DNA from: Channallabes apus
Taxonomy: Eukaryota; Chordata; Actinopteri; Siluriformes; Clariidae
Direction of reading: 5' to 3'
NCBI GenBank assembly: GCA_030522415.1
Contig: CM060107.1
Coordinates: 27,866,571 to 27,930,570, forward strand
Length of the DNA stretch: 64,000 bases
Both the position numbers and the translations under genes were made by a program. Below are positions 55,622 to 63,659 of the stretch, one piece after another. Below the pieces are notes generated by a model. The model was not told the DNA's origin and searched no databases. It saw only the letters and a list, made by a program, of their open reading frames with translations. Each line of letters begins with the position of its first letter. Within the stretch, counting starts at the first letter, position 1.

Positions 55622-58600
55622 TAATTGGATAAAAGCTAGACGCTAGCTTGTTTTGCTTAACTATATAAAACCATAAATCAGGGTATTATTTATGTATAAA
55701 AGTAACCTTTAAAAACCTCAATAACATGAGCAGCCCAACTAATCGATAACGGCATTCGTTCACAACGAATTTCATTATCGATTTGTTGTTGCAGCCCTAA
55801 TTGTGACATACTATACAGTAGTTATACTTTATAAGGATTGGACAACAAAATGTAACATTAGCTTGGGAATTATTGACACCCATGCTGAAAGGAAGCGTGA
55901 ACGGTTTCATCATTGTTATTATTATGATTATGAGCTTCACAATCGATTTTGAATTTATAGCAATATAGTTTTTTATTCAATTAAAAATATCCAAATTTCA
56001 CTCATCAACTGAAGCAATCATGGCACAGACTCACTGAAACTGGACCATTCTTCACCTGTCCAGTTTCAGTGAGTTTGTGCCTATGACAGCCTCAGAATCC
56101 TCTTCTTGGCATGGAACAGGACAGGAACTTGACATGGTCTTTTGCTGTTATAGCGCACACACCTTACAGTTTGATGTATTGTGCATGCTTAAATCGTTTT
56201 TTAACTCACCGTAGTTATAAAGAGTGATTATTTGAGTTACTATAGACTTCCTGTAAACTCAAAGCAGTGTGATAATTTTTATATCTCTCCAAACAAAATG
56301 TTTCAGACTACAGACCCTCAACTCACAAGATGCTTTTGGGTTTTTGCACCATTCTGTGTCAACTCTCAAAATTGTTGTGTATGAAATTCCATGGAGATCA
56401 GCAGTTTCTAAAATACTCAACCAACAACCATGCCATGGTTAAAGCCCTTTACTTTTTCTTTATTCTGGTATTTGATGTGAATATTAACTAAAGCTCTTGT
56501 TCTGTACATGCATGATGCTGTGTATTCGGCTGCTGACTCATGACAGGCTAATTGGATAAATAATGATCAAAACATGATGATAAATGTATATACACATGCA
56601 CAGACCAATTATTACATATATAATTATGGTGAGATCTATTATTATTATTAATACAGTGAAAATGATCACAAAGATGTAGTTTGGCTGGCCTCATGAGACT
56701 CACAGGAAACAATCGCCTTCTTCCCCCAGAGATGGTCGTTGCCACGTGATGGGGAGACCTAACTGGTGAGTGGAAAATGGTCAAGACAAAATAAATGTAA
56801 CTGAACCAAGTCCACCTACTTGTTGAGGGACACATGTGGTGTACTATGACTTCCTGAATCACTATGGTACAAATTTTAAACCAAAATTATTTTATTGTTG
56901 ATGAACATGATAAAGTTTATGTATATATAACAAAGGTTCACTTAAAAGCACATCTCATTGATGTACCCAAGTGTAATATACTTCTTAAAAGGTACAAAAA
57001 TTATATCCAAACTTCAACAATTCAAAAACATTTATATCTATAAATAACGACTCGTATGAATGATCGCAATGGGGGAAAAACGATTCAGATATGAATCACG
57101 ATTCTTTAGTGTGCCGATTTATTTATCGCCACATTGACTCCAAAATTGCCAGTGACCAGAACTGGCCATTTTTCAGCTTGATCAGCCATGACCAATGTGT
57201 GAAATTTTAAGCTGATTACATTATACAAGTAAAGCCTCTGATCAGCCTTTTTTTTTTTTTTTACACAAAATCCGCGGGCTAATTAGTCTCAAAGCAAGCT
57301 CAATACTCACCCTTACACCAGCCTCAAAATGTAAGGAGTGCTAATTAGACTCAAAACTCCAATAGTCTTCAATACTGAGAATGTTATTTTAGTTAAAGGA
57401 GTCTTTTATTAAAAGGTAGAATATTAAAGGCACAAACAAAAATGGGAAAAAAAGTGAGCTGAAGTGAAAATCTGTGCTGACAAGTCACATATCGAGTGCA
57501 TGGTTTATGACATGTTATTAATATTAATATAAACTTATACTCACTCTCTCACTCACACACATACAGGGTGAAGGTCGAACAGGTATTTTGCATAGACAAG
57601 TATTTGGCCAAACCTGTCAATAATATTGTACACAAATACCTTTGTAAATACATTGTCCCTGGTGGTCTAGGACTCTGGCCTTTCACCATGGCAGCCCTGG
57701 TTCGATTCCTGGTCAAGAAAGAAACTTTGGTAGGGGCAGGGGTATCTCAGAGGGCTAAGGCACAGAGTTACAGATTGCAAGGTTGGCAGTCAAGCCCAAG
57801 CTAAACCAGGTTGCCATTGGGCAAGGACCTTAACCCTATCTGCTCCAGGGGTGCTGTATCATGGCTGACCCTGCGAAGAAAGAATTTCACTGTGCAGTAA
57901 TGTATATGTGACAAACAAAGGATTAACTTGTATACAACCCCTGGCAAACATTATGGAAATCACCCCTCTCAGAAGATGTTCATTCAAATTCAAATGTTTA
58001 ATTGTGTAGAAAAAAAAAACAAGCACATACATGCCACAAAACTATTTTCACTCAACAATCCAAACTTCTGGCTGTATAAAACACTTTTTAAAAAAAGAAA
58101 GATAACTATAGCCAATGACAACTGTTTTGACAACTCAAACAGAGGGGAAAAAAAAATATGGATCACACAAATCTGAGGAAAAAAATATGGAATCACCAAA
58201 TAAAAACACTACTTGTACTTTGTTGCACCACCTCTGGCTTTTATAACAGCTTGAATTCTCTGAGGCATGGATTTAACTAATGTCAAAGAGTATACTTCAT
58301 CAGTCTGTCTCCAGCTTTGTCTTATTGCAGTTGCCAGATCAGCTTTGCAGGTTGGCACCTTGTCGTGGACCATTTTCTTTCATTTCCACCCCAGGTTTTA
58401 AATTGGATTAAGGTCCGGACTATTTGCAGGCCATGCCATTGACATTACAGTATATGGCTTTCCTGTAGGAATGTTTTCACAGATTTTGCCCTATGGCACG
58501 ATGCATTATCATCCTGAAAAATGATGCTACCATCACCAAACATCCTTTCAATTGATGGAATAAGAAAAGTGTCCAAAATCTCAACATAAACTTGTGCATT

Positions 58601-60299
58601 TATAGAAGATTTAATGACTGTCATGTCTCCCATACTTTGCAGATTCGTGATTCATCACTGAATCTAACTCTCATCCAGTCATCCGGAGTCCAAGATTGTC
58701 TTTCTTTAGCCCACTGAAACCTTGTTTTTTTCTGTTTAGATGTTAATGATGGTTTTCTTTTGGCTTTTCTGTATGTAAATCCCATTTCTTTTAGGCGATT
58801 TCTTACTGTCCAGTCACAGACATTGACTGCACTTTCTGCCCATTTGTTCCTCACTTGTTTTGTTGTGCATTTTCTGTTTTCAAGGCATATTGCTTTAAGT
58901 TTTCTGTCTTGGCGCTTTGATGTCTTTCTTGGTCTACCAGTACGCTTCCCTTTTACAACCTTTCCATTTGATTTGTACTTGGTCCAGATTTTAGACACAG
59001 CTGACTGGGAACAACCAACATCTTTTGCAACATTCCACGAAGATTTACCTTCTTCAAGAAGTTCTCTCCTTTGTTTCAACTGACATCTCTCATGTTGGAG
59101 CTATGAGTTATGTCAATCATCTTGGTTCAACACATTCCTAATGTGTGCAAGCACTCTTTTTTAACTGTAGACTAATTAGCAGTTGTAATCAGATACAGGC
59201 ATTTGTTTTATTCCATATTTTTTTCCTCAGATTTGTGTGATTCCATATTTTTTTCCCTCTGTTTGAGTTGTCAAAACAGTTGTCATTGACTATAGTTATC
59301 TTTCTTTTCTTTTTAAAAAGTGTTTTATACAGGCAGAAGTTTGGATTGTTGAGTGAAAATAGTTTTGTGGCATGTATGTGCTTGTTTTTTTTTCTACACA
59401 ATTAAACATTTGAATGAACATCTTCTGAGAGGGGTGATTCCATAATTTTTGCCAGGGGTTGTACTTCAATATGGAGTTGGTCCACTATAACATCTTCCAC
59501 TAAAAGGCTCTTCTTAAGATTTTGATGTCTTTCTGTGGGAATCCATGCCCATTTATTTATTCTGTAGAAGTTTGTAGAAGTTTTATGACGTCATGAAGGC
59601 CTGGCTCGCAATCTCTGCTCCAGTTCATCCCAAAGGTGGTCAATGAGGTTGAGGTCAGGGCTCTGTGCGGGCCAGTCAAGATCTCTCAAACCGAACTCAT
59701 CAAACCTTGGCTTTACAGTTCTTGCTTTGTGCACTGGGGCACAGTCATGTAGGAATAGAGAAGCTCCTTCCCCAAACTGTTACCACAAAGTTGGATGCAT
59801 TGGCCAAGATGTCTTGATATGCTAAAGCATTAAGGTTGCCCATCATTATGGATAAGGGGCCTGATTGAAACACCTGAATAACAAATTTGGCCAAATATTT
59901 TTGTCCACATACAGTAGTGTAGATGAGGTGAATGAGGTCTTACCTGCCGTTATGTTCCTGTGCTGAGTGCTGAACACTGACCGGAGCGCTGCTGGCTGTG
60001 TGTGTCGCCTCCTGCTTTTTCCCTGTGTGTGGACTTTCTTCTTGCCCTCCTTCTGTCAGTTTCGGACTGGATGAGACGGCTTGATCGCCGTTTCCCGCAG
60101 AGCTCATGGCGTGTGTGGGTGCGCCGTGCTCCGTCACTGCCTGATCACCGCTTCCTCGTTCAGCAACGCGACTCGACTTGTTTTGCAGCGTCGCACTGAC
60201 TCTGGGTGTGTCTGCCTCCCCGCTGCACTTTTCACCAACCGGGGGGTTTGTGTCAGTCTGTTTCAGGCTCCCTTCACTCTCGGTCGCATCTGTAGCCAT
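41463..60299 (-). CDS. bnip2: BNIP2 (BCH-domain adaptor), complete ten-exon gene
   Basis: The ten exons listed below splice without a frame break into 453 residues plus stop TGA. The N-terminal 118 residues are a polar, Ser/Thr/Gly-rich extension from exon 1. From M135 the protein has the BNIP2 signature [16 protein letters not shown], the acidic segment [15 protein letters not shown] with SNEFEWEDDLPKPK, and a C-terminal BCH (CRAL-TRIO-like) domain from about residue 265 to 440, including [29 protein letters not shown] at 375-379 and [14 protein letters not shown]. Known: BNIP2 is a cytosolic scaffold that binds Cdc42 and p50RhoGAP/Cdc42GAP and controls cell shape and muscle differentiation. 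The RRLRK-type patch is used in BCH self-association. BNIPL and PRUNE2 are excluded because the N-terminal signature is BNIP2-specific. Introns contain several MITEs and Tc1 copies. Confidence 0.95.
41512..42541. other. bnip2 intron 9, right-hand portion
   Basis: AT-rich intron sequence. No repeat family recognised. Confidence 0.45.
42542..43293. mobile_element. Terminal-inverted-repeat element with GGGCCCAGTTTT ends
   Basis: The ends GGGCCCAGTTTTCCAAAAG and, inverted, TTGAAAAACTGGGCCC. TTTGGATCA/TGATCCAA-type subterminal motifs occur many times. A (CA)n with CAGACACAC variants sits at 42798-42840. It resembles 12574-14024 in end sequence but not in interior. No transposase. Confidence 0.7.
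43294..46636. other. bnip2 intron 9, main portion
   Basis: 3.3 kb of AT-rich intron. Homopolymer runs at 44549-44566 (T) and 46057-46076 (A), and (GAAA)n at 46578-46594. I recognise no gene or transposon family. Confidence 0.45.
46637..46735 (-). CDS. bnip2: bnip2 exon 9
   Basis: TTTTCCAG acceptor, GTAAGT donor. It encodes the end of the BCH domain ([30 protein letters not shown]). Confidence 0.93.
46831..46917 (-). CDS. bnip2: bnip2 exon 8
   Basis: GTGTATAG acceptor, GTTAGT donor. It encodes [20 protein letters not shown] within the BCH domain. Confidence 0.93.
47202..47333 (-). CDS. bnip2: bnip2 exon 7
   Basis: AACCAG acceptor, GTGAGT donor. It encodes [20 protein letters not shown] and the [19 protein letters not shown] core of the BCH domain. 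Confidence 0.94.
47452..47554 (-). CDS. bnip2: bnip2 exon 6
   Basis: TTTTGTAG acceptor, GTGAGT donor. It encodes [20 protein letters not shown] and [13 protein letters not shown]. Confidence 0.94.
47683..48125. mobile_element. hAT-type MITE in bnip2 intron
   Basis: The ends TAGGGCTGCACGATATTAGG and, inverted, GATATATTGTGCAGCCCTA. The flanks CTGCCCAC (47675-47682) and CTGCCCCC (48126-48133) form an 8-bp duplication with one mismatch. CGATA/TATCG motifs are scattered near both ends. No transposase. Confidence 0.85.
48134..48910. other. bnip2 intron 5, remaining portion
   Basis: No family recognised; no coding signal. Confidence 0.4.
48911..49093 (-). CDS. bnip2: bnip2 exon 5
   Basis: CCTTTCAG acceptor, GTCAGT donor. 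It encodes [20 protein letters not shown] and [20 protein letters not shown], the entry to the BCH domain. Confidence 0.94.
49094..50122. other. bnip2 intron 4
   Basis: About 1 kb, AT-rich. A run of G at 49677-49686. Nothing recognised. Confidence 0.4.
50123..50305 (-). CDS. bnip2: bnip2 exon 4
   Basis: TCTGTAG acceptor, GTAAGA donor. It encodes a basic stretch ([19 protein letters not shown]) and the acidic [19 protein letters not shown]. Confidence 0.94.
50937..51010 (-). CDS. bnip2: bnip2 exon 3
   Basis: TTTGAAG acceptor, GTATGG donor. A 74-nt exon coding [19 protein letters not shown] and acidic residues; too short for an ORF search and found by phase and homology. Confidence 0.85.
51222..51317 (-). 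CDS. bnip2: bnip2 exon 2 with canonical internal start
   Basis: TTATAG acceptor, GTAATT donor. It encodes [15 protein letters not shown] then [16 protein letters not shown]. The ATG at 51271-51269 corresponds to the usual mammalian BNIP2 start and could begin a 319-residue short form. Confidence 0.93.
51318..54084. other. bnip2 intron 1, right-hand part
   Basis: About 2.8 kb with no recognised repeat family and no coding signal; AT-rich. Confidence 0.45.
54085..54200 (+). mobile_element. Decayed tRNA-derived SINE
   Basis: AAGTGGCACTGTGGCCTTC with GGGTTCGAATCCTGCC resembles a tRNA-derived head (A- and B-box). The tail contains GGATAAGTGGTACAAGGAATGAATGA, like a shortened Mermaid-type end. 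Confidence 0.5.
54301..55169. mobile_element. TIR element with AGGGTGCTTTCACACCT ends
   Basis: Perfect 17-bp inverted ends (54301-54317 and 55153-55169). The interior has repeated TTGGTGCGCACCAAA palindromes at about 54327 and 54399. No transposase frame; superfamily unassigned. The base composition is GC-richer than the surrounding intron. Confidence 0.75.
55307..55799. mobile_element. hAT-type MITE with perfect 8-bp duplication and expanded (AT)n
   Basis: The ends TAGGGCTGCAACTAACGATT and, inverted, GATTTGTTGTTGCAGCCCTA are flanked by ATTGTGAC at 55299-55306 and 55800-55807. Two long AT tracts (about 55408-55545 and 55571-55617) occupy the middle. Confidence 0.9.
56022..56446 (-). mobile_element. 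Fossil Tc1-like element, HTH-coding half
   Basis: It shares blocks with 14509-15010 in reverse (AGAGTGATTATTTGAGTTAC, CTTCCTGTAAACTC). CACCATTCTGTGTCAACTC, GGAGATCAGCAGTTTC and CAACAACCATGCCATGG are typical of this family's N-terminal coding part. A 21-bp imperfect hairpin (ACTCACTGAAACTGGA / TCCAGTTTCAGTGAG) marks its left edge. Confidence 0.6.
56447..57655. other. bnip2 intron 1, unassigned portion
   Basis: AT-rich. The 56548-56862 minus-strand open frame has no family features. A poly-T run at 57247-57262. Nothing recognised. Confidence 0.4.
57656..57719 (+). pseudogene. tRNA-Glu(TTC)-like pseudogene or SINE head
   Basis: TCCCTGGTGGTCTAGGACT, the anticodon-arm-like CCTTTCACC and GGTTCGATTCCTGGTC match the order of tRNA-Glu, but the D-arm is shortened by several bases and the 3' acceptor strand (TCAAGAA) no longer pairs with TCCCTGG. 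Not expected to fold as a working tRNA. Confidence 0.7.
57725..57912 (+). mobile_element. SINE remnant with tRNA-like head
   Basis: GGCAGGGGTATCTCAGAGGGC (A-box-like), GCCATTGGGCAAGGACCTTAACCC body, and an AAGAAAGAATTTCACTGTGC..TGTATATGTGACAA tail characteristic of fish SINEs. Confidence 0.65.
57935..59461 (-). mobile_element. Tc1-like transposon with inactivated transposase
   Basis: 1527 bp between TA dinucleotides (57933-57934, 59462-59463). Terminal inverted repeats of about 255 bp begin CAACCCCTGGCAAA and match closely over their length. It lies in bnip2 intron 1 in the same orientation as bnip2. Confidence 0.93.
58400..59079 (-). pseudogene. Tc1 transposase with stop at catalytic glutamate
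   Basis: The frame 59079-58621 begins [20 protein letters not shown], includes the HTH, a GRPRK linker and the first Asp (RFSDESRIC), then breaks. The frame 58633-58445 carries the second Asp ([15 protein letters not shown]). Further on, the minus strand at about 58410-58440 reads SPDLNPI, then TAA where GAA (Glu) is expected, then NL. At least one frameshift plus this nonsense change; the rest of the C-terminus is not seen. Confidence 0.88.
59464..59931 (-). mobile_element. Fossil Tc1-like element
   Basis: The minus strand carries ACTGTGCCCCAGTGCACAAAG and GCACAGAGCCCTGACCTCAAC, paralleling the 37740-38548 fossil. The plus-strand right edge reads TTTTTGTCCACATACAGTAG. It abuts the 57935 Tc1, which may have inserted into or next to it. 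Confidence 0.7.
59944..60299 (-). CDS. bnip2: bnip2 exon 1 (N-terminal extension)
   Basis: From ATG at 60299 to a GTAAGA donor: 118 codons plus 2 nt, joining exon 2 in frame as HNGSFEQ. Polar and low in hydrophobics, with repeated GDQAV units at two places. Its start context is weak at -3, so translation from the exon 2 ATG is plausible as well. Confidence 0.8.
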
Positions 60300-60720
60300 G
60301 AGCGAGTCGGGTCAAAGAGTAAACACTTGGCGAAGGAGAAGAGCAGAAGTGCAGGAAGCTCCACCAAAACAACCCAGTGTGACCAGCTAGCTTAGCCTAG
60401 CTAGCCCGAGTCAGTCTGGGGAAAATTCTTCAGCTCGGCCTAACAGCTACCCGCCTAACACTGATACAGACAGCACACATTTACAATTAACTTACTCGGA
60501 ATAATAATAAAGCGACATGTTCAGCTGTCCTGTACTCTGAGTAACACTCGGGTCTAGTACAGCTCCAGTGTCCGGCTTTGTTGCGTTACCTCTCCGTCTC
60601 TTCCTTCCTGCAGTAGAAGTGTTGTTGTCTCCGCTCCAAGCAGTCAGCTAGCACCCGAGTTCACCGCTGACAGACCCACTGTTCAGGCTAACTGAACTGT
60701 GAGCTCTCCGAGACCCATGC
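59950..60720. promoter_or_regulatory. bnip2: CpG-rich promoter region of bnip2
   Basis: CG dinucleotides are frequent here (for example CGCCGTTTCCCGCAG, CAACGCGACTCGAC) and rare in the flanking kilobases. It overlaps exon 1 and extends upstream of it on the minus strand. CTTCCTTCCTGC at 60601-60612 gives ETS-type GGAA cores on the minus strand. The transcription start is not resolved. Confidence 0.6.
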
Positions 60721-60979
60721 GGTCAAAATAATAACTGGATTCAACGAATAATTTCCAAACCTTAAGACATTATTCACTGCAGGACAGAACTTGAGCCGCT
60801 CTGACACTCTCTCAGTAACATGACGAGAAGAGTCGACCTAAAAGGAGCGACAGCAAAAGTCTGAAGGGTTTACTTCAAAATAAAAGTCATTGGGCTGCCC
60901 AAACAACCGCGTAGTCTCAGGAAACTTTCCTCTCTGTATTCTCATTGCCCTTTCGAGAGTGAAAGAGTGATAATCCTTG

Positions 60980-61095
60980 GGCTAATTCATTCATTAAAAA
61001 AAAAAAAAAACCTGTGCCAAGTTGTTCATCAGTTGGTGTGCTGTGGTGACCCCTCAACGGGAGCAGCCGAAAGACTAACAACAACAACATTAAAC
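60980..61095 (+). mobile_element. 5'-truncated SINE tail
   Basis: CCTGTGCCAAGTTGTTCATC, GTGGTGACCCCTCAACGGG, AGCAGCCGAAAGAC and (AAC)n match the tail of 38633-38874. It follows a run of A at 60996-61010. Confidence 0.75.
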
Positions 61096-61539
61096 ATATG
61101 TTCAGTTTAAACTTAGTAGTATATTTCCTTGTATTTGTATGGAATACAAAAAACTTTTTAGTCACTCTTTAGTGAATCTTTATTTGCACACTGCTGGGCT
61201 GTAAATGAATGTGAATGGGCTCTGGTTGCTAGGTCATACCGGGCTCTCAGTTTGGGTAATTTATAGGCCCTCGGTTTAGTTTTTTTTGGTTTTAGTCTAC
61301 TTGCCTTTATTCTTAAGCCACCTTGTGTTGCGCTTTCGTTTCTGTTTCTTCTGCACACTCTGTCTATTTACGGTATGACATTAAATAGCTCTGTTAAGTG
61401 ACGTGAATAGCCATGCCCACCTCAAAGGGAAAAAAGCGCTATTAAAAAAAGCTGGTATATAAAGTATTCTCATTTTTCAGAAAACCATCAGTGTCCAAAT
61501 AGAAATGTCTCTGGATCACCATTTTAAAATGGCTGTTGT
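61096..61539. other. Upstream flank of bnip2
   Basis: No coding signal or recognised repeat. Confidence 0.4.
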
Positions 61540-62035
61540 ACAGAGTATGGAGTCTATCCCAAGAGATTTTGGGCATGAGTCAGGTCACTGGGGTACACAC
61601 ACACACACACACAGGCAATTTGAGGGTGCAATAGCCTAATCTGTATGTATTTGGAGGGAGGAAACATTTACATTTAGCATTTGGCAGACGCGACTTATCC
61701 AGAGCGACTTACATTTTTATCTCATTACACATCATCTGAGCAGTTGAGGGTTAAGTGGCAACTTGGTGGTTGTGGGGTTTGAACCTGGGATCTTCCGAAC
61801 CGCAATCCAATGCCTTAACCACTGAGCTACCCCTGACCCCAAGAAACCAGAGTAACCTGAAGAAACTCCACACAAAAACAGACCTGAGGCGGGAACCAAA
61901 CCCTCAACTCTGTGGTTTCCTCAACCCTCTCCATGGGAGGAAACCAAAGTACCCATAGGTACTGTAACACACCAAGCACAGGGAGACCATGCTACACATG
62001 GAGACTGGAAGTGAGATTTGAACCTTCAGATTTTC
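61540..62035 (-). mobile_element. Decayed Mermaid-like SINE interrupted by a V-SINE
   Basis: GGAGTCTATCCCAAGAGATTTTGGGC and GTATTTGGAGGGAGGAAAC precede the V-SINE. ACCAGAGTAACCTGAAGAAAC, CACCAAGCACAGGGAGACCATG and GATTTGAACCTTC follow it, in Mermaid-like order. Confidence 0.6.
61669..61858 (-). mobile_element. V-SINE nested in another SINE
   Basis: The minus strand has GGGGTAGCTCAGTGGTTAAGG, GGTTCAAACCCCACAACCAC and the GTCGC..CTGGATAAG tail. Close in sequence to 30017-30212. Confidence 0.85.
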
Positions 62036-63185
62036 CCTAGATTAAAAACAAAAAACAAAAAACCTTATCTTTGACACTGGAGACTTCCAAATCATCGCGT
62101 GTCATTGTGCAAAAATGCCTGAGGACAAGCAGCTTTTCTCGTCTAACTTTTTAGTTATGCAGGCCAGCACTAATCTACATTAACAACAAAAATCCAGCAA
62201 AATATTCAAATTAATGAACAGCCATGTATGTGCTGTGAGTAATAAATAAATAAAAATAGTAAAAGCAACGATAACCAGGCATCCCTTTGACCACCATGTA
62301 TAATCTACAGTATTCTGCAGATAATTTTTAATAAATTCAAGTAAGCAAGGTGATGATTCCCTTATAAGATATAGTGATATATTTATTCTGTTCATTACTG
62401 TATCTGTATAAATAAATGAAAGGTTTTGTCTGTACATTGGTCAGAACTCGCTTTTTCAAAGATATTTTTATGTTTCATACATTGGAGGCCCCAAAAGCAG
62501 TCTCAGACATACAGACAGACACACCATAACGCAAAACTGCCTGGACAGAATTTTATAAAACTTTTTATGCAGTACAGTACTTGTGTATCTGCCTGTACCA
62601 TAAATAAATTCAAAATGTTGAGTATCAGCAATGTTATGAACAGTTATGTGCCGGATTTAATAATCTACTTTAAAATAAGATACTAATTAGCGACTTCTCA
62701 ATGGAATAGAAAAGCTAAACTGAATATTTTTACTGAGATTAGGTAATATTTTCACAGTTGAATACCGCTTAAGTGGTATAAGTAAATTTTGACGTTTTAA
62801 GACAAAACTGAATCTTTATTGATCTACTTTTAACAGGGAGTAACTTTGGCTGATGACAAAAAAAGGACAAATTAGCATAAACAAGGTGTAAACCTTAACT
62901 TTTCTATATCCTCTCTTTTTCAAAATCTTGCCATGAACTAAGTACATTTTGTGCAATTTCCTAATATGGATCCGGCCCAATGCCAGGGACCAGGGAGGTG
63001 GCTTAACAAGCCGTGTGTGAGAAAGTGGAACCGTCAACCGTGACATGACTTTGTTGGGTTTGGCAATGCATGACCATGAGTTCTGGGGAGAAGGTACTGC
63101 CAGGAGTGCCAGCTACAGAATTTATATAGATGAAATTATTCTAGTGTATTATAATTTCTATAACATTTTGCATATCTGTGAAGAT
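62036..63185. other. Unassigned AT-rich flank
   Basis: No gene or repeat family recognised. Short open frames lack family features. Confidence 0.4.
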
Positions 63186-63189
63186 TCCT

Positions 63190-63333
63190 AGTCATCCGCG
63201 AACTAAGCGGCTGCTTAGGGCCACCTTGGCCACCAGGGGGCCCCCCAAGAGTGACAGTGATTTTTTTTTTTTTTAGAAAACATTTTTGGTGATACTATAT
63301 GTCAATGGACAGTGGTAATAATACAAAAACATA

Positions 63334-63427
<94 letters not shown>

Positions 63428-63659
63428 CAATATTAACAGTAATAACTGTATTAAAGAAACAAAAAGCAATATTATGGTAACAGGCTGCAGGATGCAAGCA
63501 CAGTCAGACTATAACTGTGATTATTGGAGCTAATTTAAGAGGTAGCAGCTTTGCCGCAAAACCATCATAAATTGTCACACAAAAAAATTACATATCCTTC
63601 GGGTGCAGAAAAAAGAAAAAATAACAAAAGCGAGGAAGAGAAAAAACAGCAAGATAAAG
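63190..63659 (+). mobile_element. Start of a hAT-like transposon (ZMYM-type) with microsatellite
   Basis: GCGGCTGCTTAGGGCCACC..GGGGGCCCCCCAAGAG resembles untranslated sequence of vertebrate hAT elements. At 63588-63658 one frame reads KITYPSGAEKRKNNKSEEEK and KQQD before GTATGT, like the N-terminus of zinc-finger-MYM/hAT transposases. No transposase body is seen before the window ends at 64000. Confidence 0.5.
63338..63426. repeat. Long (TA)n microsatellite
   Basis: About 44 uninterrupted TA units. Confidence 0.97.

Noticed and set aside
57656..57719. Functional tRNA-Glu gene
   Set aside because: The D-arm is shortened and the acceptor stem does not pair, so it is annotated as a pseudogene or SINE head.
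60002..60395. Plus-strand open frames opposite bnip2 exon 1
   Set aside because: Shadows of the GC-rich exon and promoter; no splice or family support.
63312..63533. Ile/Tyr-repeat open frames at 63.3-63.5 kb
   Set aside because: Translation of the (TA)n microsatellite.
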